Shown: positions 11,541 to 21,276 of the stretch, piece by piece
How the letters are laid out: each line of letters begins with the position of its first letter
How positions within the stretch are numbered: position 1 is the first letter of the stretch
NCBI GenBank assembly: GCA_026874595.1
Contig: CM049318.1
Location: forward strand, 50,744,750 to 50,808,749
Source of the DNA: Sipunculus nudus
Lineage: Eukaryota > Annelida > Sipuncula > Golfingiida > Sipunculidae
Length of the DNA: 64,000 bases
Direction: 5' to 3'
Notes under the pieces: model-generated
Told to the model about the DNA's origin: nothing
The model's input: only the letters and a program-made list of their open reading frames with translations
The model's database searches: none
Position numbers and translations under genes: made by a program

Positions 11541-13912
11541 GAAGACAATCCCTGCAGATTCAGTTTAAAATAAACTTGATAAACAAATCCAGTGAAATAA
11601 CTGCTTTCACACATTTCCGCTTTGCCTCCTTAAACTTGTAGTATTTCAAATTATTACTCTGCATATTTTTAGAATGTATATATGTTTTTTTATTGTTTTA
11701 ATATATTTCGTGACCCGGTCATTAAGTGAGAAAGATAGCCCTAACGTCAATAATATGAAGTGACGCATCAAAAGTAATCGATTAAATAGTCCGCCACAAA
11801 GTTTACAAAAATAAACTTGAAAAAAAAAGACACCCAAACTCGGTGCCCCCTTCTTTGAAAACTAAGAGACGATGTAGCTTTAAGTGTCATAAATCAAATC
11901 TGAAAATGAGCTTTGCATGCAGTGTTGTAAGTTAAACATAACAAAGACCATAGTAGAGCTGCTGCTCATAATTTTGAAATTAAAACATTTAAATTAGATT
12001 CTATATTGGTCAAATTTTAATAAAAACACTTTTTTATATGTTTGGTTGAAACCTCCTAAGACCTGACAAAGTTTCTATATTTACCGTGCAAGGACCATAC
12101 CATCAGACTGGGACGTAATAAATTTTTGTCTACTTTCCATTTCTTTTACATTTGGAATAAAATAAAATGTTGTATGCACAATGTTTTAATAAGCTTCGTT
12201 TAAAGCGCTGAACACTTATTTTTCATTCACAACATATATTTTTTAAAGTCCAGGATTCATCAGAATCCCAGGCCAAATCCTGATTCAGATCGTGAACATA
12301 CAGCATAACAAATAATGAATAGGCAGTCCATTCGTTCGATTAATTAAACAACCATACACTTGTTCAAATCTTAGACAAATATATGAGTTGGATCAGGGGT
12401 CTGGATGGCGGTAAACTTGGTAAGACTGGAGAGGCAGTCATTGTTATTTGGAAATCGGGACTTTGGCTGACATGAATCATGATCGGGGTCTGGTCAAACC
12501 TAGATCTCGATCATGATTCGGTCAGGATTAATCCAAAGACGCAGAAGACGAAAAAACCTAATAAACTTCTCTTCTCATCAATTTAGTTTAGCTCTTCTTT
12601 TCATTATTATCTTGATCCTTTAATAGTACAGTGTTACTTAATATGTATAAAAAATGCAACACTCTAATTGGTAAATTTAAACGTTGTCAGAAATTTCAAG
12701 GCATAAATAAATTTTATATTAGTTTTGTAAGCCAAGTTTGCAAGACGGTTCTGAAGTGCTAGTCAGTATGAATGGCGATTGATTGAGACAGAAGCAGTGG
12801 AAGGAAATTCTATAATATTTCAAATTAAATTACAATTTCACTTTGCTGGATATTTGTATTTGGAGAACGCCGCTTCTTAAGTCATTAAGCATTTTTTTGG
12901 GGAAGAAAACCATGTATGTCATTGACAGTTGGAAAAAGTGGGAAGAACTTCACTAAATTGCATCACATATCATCAGGGCAGTGGTTAGAAATATTTTGTA
13001 TAATTTTCAATAAAAATAGATTTAATTGTGAAAGTTTCAACTCAAGGTTGTACATGACAAATTACACTATTTTATGGTTCATGAGGTTTGTTAATAATTC
13101 TTGAATATTTCAGTTTCTCGAACAAACACTTAATTTATTGTCCCCTTTTTTATTTTAAAACAATAAAACGTCGTCATCTTGTATCTGGTTAGGATATCTG
13201 ATAACTGGCGCGAACCACGTTGTGAGATAATCAGTCTCCATCGCTTAGGAGCTTATCTCCTGTATTAAACTTATTTAAACGAATCACAAAATTTTGTTAA
13301 CATTAGTGAAATTCTGAAGGATTGATTAAGTCATATATATTTGCATGTGACTCGTGACTTCTAATTCTTACTTGCAAATTAGAAATGTATCATTCTTGAA
13401 CTATACTTCTGGTTATATACACTCAAACATCTGTTTCCCCTAAAAGAATGTAACGTAAGTATGCCCAAGAAGATTTATAAAGAAATCCCTCCATTTGAAC
13501 TTTCAAGCGAACGGAAGGAGATTAAAAAAGGACCAGCCACAAAACTAAGGCCGAGTGAAAGTAATCGGAGCTCAAAGAAATAAAACCAGTTTATATGAAG
13601 AATCATTTATTTGTTGCCTTTCAGTTAATATATTGTTTCTATCTAATTATTTTTTTTTAGCTGAGACGCATCTAGGAACAAATGACAGTATGTTATGTAA
13701 ATAAACAGAATAAAGGATCTCCAATAAATTCCCTGTCTAGCTGGCTAAATGAAACGTGAAAGGAATTAACAGTTATATAACATGAATCAATTTTATTTTA
13801 TCTGCTTTAGTTTTATCTCTTCAATTAGTCTTAACCTTTCATCTTGTATTAAAAAGTGATTTTAATACCAACTGTCCTGACTGCAAGTGTCTAACTCTGA
13901 AGTGGGCGGAAC
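11541..13912. other. AT-rich intergenic DNA
   Basis: No gene recognised. It holds a short inverted repeat (12474-12519) with 14-bp arms around GAATCATGATCG, and related CAGGATT/ATTCATCAG motifs near 12250-12300. Confidence 0.5.

Positions 13913-13979
<67 letters not shown>
13913..13979. repeat. (AT)n microsatellite
   Basis: A pure AT dinucleotide run of about 65 bp. Confidence 0.95.
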
Positions 13980-13981
<2 letters not shown>

Positions 13982-15199
13982 CCCTACGCCAAACAAGGGT
14001 CAGTAAACAGGCATATCAGTAATGAGGTCACCTTGCTACCATGGCTTAAGCCTTTTATATAAATAACTATAAAATCAAGATTTGTTTGATAATTTAAAAC
14101 TGAAACTTGTCCGAAATCTGGTTATATTCTAAATGTTTAAACTTTTATTGATAAATTCAATATTTGAAATTTTAAATTTGACACACTTAGTCTAACGAAT
14201 GTAAAACATACACATATTTTTTTGTTCGCAATGGAATAATCACACTTACGTTTTTCTGTACTGTCGGATACAATACAAAATTAACACAAAATCATAATAA
14301 ATTAATATAAACATATTTTATAAATTTTCAAGAACAATTTCAAGATTGAAATGAGAGAACGTTTTAACTTTTGCAAGATATTTAACCAGAATTTCAAAGG
14401 ATTTAAAAGATAAAACCAGAAAGGTAAGTTTATAATATTTATTTTTAGAAAACAATTAAAATATACTCGCTGTCCTGCCAGCTTTAATTAATACGTGTAC
14501 ATCCCACATATGCATACTTTAAGCTCAAACGCACTCTGTTTTAAGTTATAGATCCTAAATGTTATGACACTAAACATTTCATTGGTTTATGTCCATTAAA
14601 TTTTATCTGCATATTGTAATATTATTACTTATCTTATATCCGTTTCTTATGCAATATGACAATAAGACTTGTCGTGCCGTTTGTGTGGTAATGTATTGCT
14701 ATGCTGCCGGCAACATTTATGAAGATGATGGATATAAACGTATTCGAAGTTTTTAAATTAAATAAGAGGATTTTAAATGCACTTTATTGTTGGCTATAAA
14801 CGGGAAATGTGATCCAGCAATACATGGTAAAGATTCACCTCTTCATATTTTATGCGATATGTCTTGACAACCTTAAATTTACATATTAATTTTCATTTTA
14901 ATATTTAAATTAAAACTTGATTTTAATCAAATATAGATAAGTATAAATGACCCCCCCCCCTCCCCTATGCCGTCTCAGTACCCACCTACATTCTGATGTG
15001 CCTCAAATAAAAGAGCGAATTCATACCAAAATATAAACGTTATTTAAACTTTTTAATTTAGTATAGTCTTCTAATATATTCTTCAATGTATTCTTTAAAT
15101 AGTCACTTTTCAAATTTAAACGAGACTTGGGACTAAATTGGAAAAAAAATATTAGACTAACCTGAAAAAAATTGATGATTAGGACTAATTCTGCCTGTT
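13980..15199. other. very AT-rich intergenic DNA
   Basis: No gene, RNA or mobile element recognised. A poly-C tract lies at about 14950-14960. Confidence 0.5.
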
Positions 15200-15860
15200 T
15201 ATACCTAAAGTAACAGTTAAATATTAACACAATATGTCTTTTTATATTTGTATATATACTAATTTAAAATTCATATAAAACTAAAAATTTATATTTGTTA
15301 CCCCATTTCAGTCGAAATTAAGAAAACACAAACGAATTGCCCCATGCCGTTCATATGGAATGTATACAGCAAAGTTTTACTCGGTCGCAAAGGCTGATGT
15401 ATATCTTATAATTATAAACAAAAGGTCATTTATTTAATTAACTTAAGTAGCTTAAAATTGTGACCTGTAAGGCTGAAATATGCTGAATGACATTAATGAC
15501 ATTTTTCTATTCGACTTGGCTCATTAAAATAATGATTATGACTATTCTTGCCAGTCTTTACCCAAAATACCAATTAGGTTGTATAATTGTATGCCTTTTT
15601 ATATTTAAACTTTTAAACTTAAAACTCCGGATATCATTTTTCAACCCCTTAACCCATTATATTTTTTTTTAAATATCTGTTCCATGGTTAGTTTAAAAAA
15701 TTGCCGATTTCAGGCCTTTTTGATACTTTTCATGAGGAGTTATGTTTTGAAGTATCATCTCTATTAATTACTTTAAAAAAAAATAACACCTAACCTAATA
15801 ATGACGAGGGGTGCAGCATACTCGAAATTAAGGGTCCTTATGAAAATTGGCCCCAGGACT
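15200..15860 (-). repeat. ~700-bp dispersed AT-rich repeat, copy 2 (inverted)
   Basis: The reverse complement aligns with 10796-11540 over its whole length through the same ordered landmarks. The two copies face opposite ways with about 3.7 kb between them. ORFs inside (for example 15487-15672) are not conserved with the partner copy and are rejected as genes. Confidence 0.65.
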
Positions 15861-16879
15861 TATCTACACGATAGCACCCATACACTCAACCACACAGATT
15901 CTAACGCAGGCAACCACATGTACATGTGGTAATATATATACAGAAAACCAACACAATCTCACACACGTATACACACATGTACACAGAAAAGCAGACATAA
16001 TCATACACGCCAGGTTAAAATGTTACCAAATTTTCAATATATTTGTCTGTTATTCATGCAAACACCTGTTAATTGCATATCTACAGAAATAGCGGATAAT
16101 CTATACACATAGATTGTATAATATTGTTCTGAATTATTTGAATGCCAGTTACAACAAGTATCGCATCTATGTTAAAAAAAGCTTAGTGTTATACAAATAA
16201 AAGAGCATTTAGGCAAAACAGATAAAAGGAATAGTTCTCAGGCACCAACCGCGTCAATTTTAACCCCCGCATAAAAATTGATTTTGATTTTGATTTTGAT
16301 CTTTTAAGAAGGTAAAGTAATACAATATTGATAAGATTTCCCTTTTTATGTAGTGCTTTTACCTGTTTAGTAAAATAATTCAGTTATTTTCATGTTTTTT
16401 CCTAATCATATGACATTTTTTATCGAAACATACAAAAAAGGTAAAAAATAAAATATCGCCCGCCCGCACTGATTTATGAAAAAAAGTGCCTGAAACCATA
16501 CTCTTGTCCTTACAGGTAATATAAAGGTAAACAAATTTCACTCTGTGATGTACAAATGGTTAAATCTGATTGTCACATACCATACTGTCACATGTTCAGT
16601 TTTACAGAAAAGGTCTCGGGGATTACTTCATTGGATGATTTATTCTGTTTGAAGCTGTTTTACCATTCACAAACTTAAGGGAAATATTAATAGAGGTAAA
16701 GAAACATTTTCTATGCTATATTTTTTTTCTTGTAATACCTACCTTATGACCTGAGTATTCAACATTTTCTAAATCCATGTACTCTGTAAAACCAAGGGAA
16801 CATGGTAACATTTATAACATTAACTGACTGCATGAGAATGTGCGGTTTCTTAAAAATTGTGACTGTAATTATTCATGAA
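15861..16879. other. AT-rich intergenic DNA
   Basis: No gene recognised. CA-rich tracts lie at 15880-16000 and a short ATTTTG repeat near 16277-16300. Confidence 0.5.
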
Positions 16880-17060
16880 TACATGTCTCAGTAGGACTAT
16901 ATTGACTCAGTTGGGCCGGTATAGAGTCATAATACAAGGAATACGGGGGAATGCACTGCAAGGCCATCCATCCAGCTTCATTAATATCGTTGTAAACGGC
17001 CGACAATCTTGACATAAGGCTATGAATGATGAATTCACTACAAAAATTCATGTGAACTAA
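16880..17060 (+). repeat. dispersed repeat, shared with 32650-32820
   Basis: A ~170-bp block with landmarks GAATGCAC, GCCATCC, ATATCGT, TCTTGA and GGCTATGA reappears in the same order and orientation at 32650-32820. It is too short and too diverged to give a family. Confidence 0.5.
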
Positions 17061-17815
17061 AAAGCAAACATGCACGCATGGGATATTCAAATATGCTGCG
17101 TTAAAACGCTTTCTTTTGCACATGGTAGGTGCTATTAAAAAGTATACTGAAAAGGAGAACTCTTTGTCTGTTGATGTCACGTGACAACGACAGTTTTGCT
17201 TTTATAAAATATGCGTCATGGTCGTTTGCTCCTCGGATATACGAAAACGTCTTTGGACACGGGAAAAAGTCTATTGAAAAAAAAATATAACCGCAAAGAA
17301 TAGAAGTGATAGATACTTCTAAGAAATGGCGACTTTACATTGAACTAATTCGTCGTTTTGTCCAAAATTTAATGTAATTTCGGACTTTAAAGCAAAACAA
17401 TATCACTGCAAGTGTATCCACAAACATGGTAGTATGAAGATGGTATAATAGGGAATTACTAAATCATATGTAGGGTATGATGTCTTAAAGGATCATTCTC
17501 GACTTGATTTTAAATTTTAAAAACACTAATATCTATCATATGAAGAAAACCAAATATTATTTTCTGTGGTACAAGCATGTATAAATTATTATTAAGTCAG
17601 ATTTAACCAGACTCATAAAGTAATACATATGAAATGGAGGTACATTGACAATAATCATTATTCATCGATCAATTTTATTATACATTTTTTATTATAAATC
17701 TAATATCACATGCAGTAATACTTTTACATACAGACTACTGCTCTTCTCATGAACTTGAGCATACCCTACTGATGCCTCATTCGCTAGGGGATGCACATCT
17801 TTCTTCTATATAATA
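17061..17815. other. AT-rich intergenic DNA
   Basis: Nothing recognised. Confidence 0.5.
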
Positions 17816-17950
17816 AATACAGAGTTTGTTTTCTTTTAGACCACGGTTTACCTGCTTCCGTTCTGTTTTGACTATCCTAAATTAATACAGTTTGTTTTTT
17901 TCTGGACCACGGTTTACCTGCCTCCGTTCTGTTTTTGACTCTCCTAATTC
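17816..17950. repeat. two-copy tandem repeat, 68-bp unit
   Basis: Copies at 17816-17883 and 17884-17948 share AATACAG, GACCACGGTTTACCTG and CCGTTCTGTTTT blocks with few differences. Confidence 0.85.
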
Positions 17951-19419
17951 GGCAGACGTATCAGTGGTGTGCTTTCTAGGACAAGTTTGTTTTATTTTTC
18001 GGGATGCTGCCCTATTAAACTAAAAAATTATAATTTTAATATTTTCCCCATTAGGAGCCCCTATTTCTTTTGTGCTGCAAGGTCCTCCACGCCTGTGACG
18101 CTTTTTCAAGAGGCGCCTCGGGGATTTTCACTGGCCTGGTAAGACCGTGGCCAGAGCGCATGTTCTGCCCAAAAGGCATTTCCGTGCAATACGCGGTCAC
18201 GTTAATCCCTATTGTTCCCTGATATATATATGGTAACGCCTCTAAAAGAATTTTCTCTGTCTGAAGGAAGTAAAGGTTTAATCTAAAGACCACATGACTC
18301 CGGTTTCAAGGCGAGGGTTTTTCAGTTTGGTTAACACTGGGCACTGAGTCCAGTGAAGTGACCACCGTTTGACAAATTTATTTATAGGTTACAGGTATGT
18401 GGATTTTTATACATTAAAAAAATCTTTTCATGATAACCATGGTTTCAAAAGTTCGGCTAAGTAATGTGTTTTATGACTTTTTTTTAGAAAGAAGCGCCAC
18501 AACTTTATTATTATTCGGGTTGGGTGGGGGTTTGGTCTAGGGATGGGTTTTTTTTTTTTTTGGGGGGGGGGGGGGGGGGATGGGGTCCCATATATTTGTT
18601 AAGATCCGTTTTCTGTGGGGACGGTGATTCATGAAAAAATATAACCAGTACATCTTTTAATTGATAACAAACTAGAATCTGTAGTCAGGGCGTACAGACC
18701 TCCACCAGAATCTCCTTGAAATAAATCAACCTGCTTTCTATTTATCTGGGGGAGTTGTCAATTTGCATCAGACCTGCTTATTCCATGACAATTTAAAGTA
18801 CTTAAACCAAAAATTTTAATCTGTTGGAATGTATTTTTCTGAGCTTATCTTTTTCACATTGGCAGCTATACGTTTCGCGTACAAGAGACTTAAACGACAT
18901 ATGCATGTGTAGAAAAATAACGCATGTGTCTGTTAACATGCCGTAGACTATACCTTCAACTTTACTACACTGAATAAACACGATGTCGCCTGAGCTTCAA
19001 CTAATACAAAGCATCTTTCATATGATTTCACGGTAGAATGCTTCTTTATACAATCGTTATATCTACGATATTTTCCAAGAAATGAAGCTGTCGGACCTAA
19101 GTTGTTTATCGGAAAAAAAACTTCTTACTTAAAAATTCGTACACCCTGTATATGCCTTGCGTCTCTTTCCAAATTTTTTTTTCTGTGTGATTTCTGGAAT
19201 AGACTAATTTTTCTTTCTATGTTGATATTTAGAAGGGAGAGTGTTCCTGGAGAAATCTAGCAGAAGTAATGACAAAAGTTCCTGCAAAAACCTTAGGATT
19301 AAAATATGCGTCGTTTAGTTCCTATCAGCTCATTACAAAAATATGCATCAGATAGAGCCGTGGATATTCCATGGGTGCAGCAAGTAAAATATATGAATAC
19401 TAATTAAAAACGTAAGTAT
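17951..19419. other. intergenic DNA with T/G homopolymer tract
   Basis: An 80-codon minus-strand ORF (18293-18051) lies in a GC-richer patch but has no recognisable feature or splice context. A T run then a G run occupy 18549-18580. Nothing else recognised. Confidence 0.4.
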
Positions 19420-19500
19420 CAGGGGCGGATACAGTTAGGATCTTAGAAAGGGGACTCTAGCTTGACATAGGTTATCACGCCCCCTGCGCCCCTCTAAATC
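19420..19500. mobile_element. MITE fragment, GGATCC-type TIR family
   Basis: It begins CAGGGGCGGATACAG, the left inverted-repeat motif of the MITE at 2126, and runs into a short C-rich end. It is probably internally deleted or truncated. Confidence 0.4.
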
Positions 19501-19544
19501 AAAGCTCGACGCGTAAAGTATTTACCAATTGCACGGCGTCACAC

Positions 19545-19880
19545 CACCGCCACTATCATTACCATTACTTCAGCTATTATTGCCACTGCTTCGATTACTG
19601 TTACGATTATGGCAGGGGGCCTTTTTATCACTACTTCTATTATTACGACTAATTCTCCTATTATTACCACTACTTCCCCTATTATAACCTCTATTTCTGC
19701 TATTTTACCTACTTAAGAAGCAGAAGTAATAGTTATAATCGCAAAAGAATTATTTTGCTATTATAACTATTACTTCTGCTATTATAACCACTACTTTTAC
19801 AATTATTACCACTATTTTTGCTATTATAACCACTACTTCTTCTATTATAACAACCTCTTCTACTATATTATGACCACTTC
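19545..19880. repeat. degenerate 21-bp minisatellite
   Basis: Repeated CTATTATAACCACTACTTCTG-like 21-bp units, grading into TTATTACCACTAC triplet-rich sequence. A segment of the array is inverted at 19719-19746, which creates the hairpin listed separately. The downstream triplet-rich ORF (19870-20088) is not considered coding. Confidence 0.7.
19719..19780. repeat. 28-bp near-perfect inverted repeat (hairpin)
   Basis: Left arm 19719-19746 and right arm 19753-19780 are complementary at 27 of 28 positions around a 6-nt GAATTA loop. The right arm is a minisatellite unit, so the left arm is an inverted copy of it. Confidence 0.85.
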
Positions 19881-20433
19881 TTCTGATATTATTTTTACTA
19901 ATCCTTTTACTGTTTTAAATATGTTTCCTGCTTCACCTGATGCTGGAACGGAACGTACTATTGCAACTACTAACTTAATCCAGTTCTCTCAACCACAGCT
20001 CCCACTTTTACTACTCCTGCCGTTATTACCTTCAAGTAATCTGCCACTTATTCATACTACTATATTGCTGTTGTTGCTACTACTGTAACGCCATATCGGC
20101 CCTCTAACACTACGACCAGATTACTGGCTGAAGGAGGGCCTACGGAGTCGTGTTTGTCACGGCCACTAGTACTGTTACATATGTTGCAGACTTGCAGTCA
20201 TTATCTGTATAACTGCTTCATCTTGTAATGACAATCAACATCAGATACAATTTTGTCAGAATCGAATTTTCAATTTAATGAAGAAATCGGGCTTCTCTGA
20301 ATAATTTAAATTCTCAAACCTTATTTTTTAGGTTAACAATGCCCGATAGAGCCAACAGTATAAATAATGTGATAACTCATTTTATTTTTTTATATTAGGA
20401 TATATTATCAAATGGTTAAAATGGAAATGACAA

Positions 20434-20497
20434 GTGGTTCAGGCAGCCGCACCGGAAATCGGATGATCGTGGGTCCAAATCCCACCGGCAGTGAACT
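20434..20497 (+). repeat. tRNA-like segment, possible SINE head or tRNA relic
   Basis: GTGGTTCAGGCAGCC resembles a degenerate D-arm/box A and GTGGGTCCAAATCCCACC is a good T-arm (box B with a 5-bp stem). Between them an anticodon-like CCGGAAATC segment recalls tRNA-Ser(GGA). The acceptor stem does not pair, so this is not a working tRNA. Alternatives are a SINE promoter or chance. Confidence 0.3.
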
Positions 20498-20598
20498 TAC
20501 CCTTTCAATCTTTAAAAATAATGAACCAGCATGGTCATTCATATATATATATATACAATCCTGGTTATGTTATATTTAGGTCTAGGCCAACACCAATG

Positions 20599-20843
20599 TT
20601 GAATTATCTATTGCAGGAAATCTGCATGAGAATTGACTAGGGACTATCTCTGGCAACAACACACTTTTATTTGTTTGCGGATGCATGATACAGATTACGG
20701 GATAAAAAGTCAGCAAAGTCTGATCTGATATATCCGTGAACTTTGATGCTCATCATTTTATCCCCGTCTAAAGCGGATTCTCAATCAACGTTCAGGTGCG
20801 ATAGAAATCTTTTTCGTAGAAAACTCTTCTCTATAATCCTACA

Positions 20844-20893
<50 letters not shown>

Positions 20894-20930
20894 CGTCTTA
20901 TCTCCTGCGTACTGGCAGCCGGCACAGACG
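20599..20930 (+). repeat. upstream copy of duplicated promoter region
   Basis: This ~332-bp unit is repeated at 20931-21231, directly in front of the secreted-protein gene. Shared landmarks run from CTATTGCAGGAAATCTGCA through GATGCATGATACAGAT and GCGATAGAAATCTTTTTCG to a TATA-rich tract and AACGTCTTATCTCCTG. The main difference is a longer TA run here (about 20849-20892). Confidence 0.85.
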
Positions 20931-21231
20931 TTGATTTATCTATTGCAGGAAATCTGCAGGAGAATTGACAAGGGGTTGTCTCTAGAAACAACGCACTTTT
21001 ATTTGTTTGAGGATGCATGATACAGATCACGGAAAGAAAAGTCATCAAAGTCTTATATGATAGATCCGTGAATATTGATGCTGATCATAATATTAACCTT
21101 GTCCATGGCGGATTCTCAATCAACTTTCACGTGCGATAGAAATCTTTTTCGTATAAACTCTTCTCTATAATCCTACAATTATAATATATATATAACGTCT
21201 TATCTCCTGGGTACTCGCAGCCGGCACAGAC
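20931..21231 (+). promoter_or_regulatory. proximal copy of duplicated region, probable promoter
   Basis: The second copy ends 45 bp before the ATG of the gene at 21277. It has a TATA-like tract at 21182-21194, suitably placed for a start site near 21220. The equivalent tract in the upstream copy could give a second start site. Promoter function is inferred from position and the TATA tract only. Confidence 0.5.
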
Positions 21232-21276
21232 ATTGGGGTTTGAGGTTCTGTGTTAAGGTTGGTAAAGCCTGACGCC

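Noticed and set aside
18051-18293. 80-codon minus-strand ORF in a GC-richer patch
   Set aside because: No family, splice site or promoter support; its N-terminus is AT-rich filler.
19870-20088. 72-codon ORF in triplet-rich sequence
   Set aside because: Continues the TAC/TTC triplet repeat; low-complexity Leu/Pro/Thr product.
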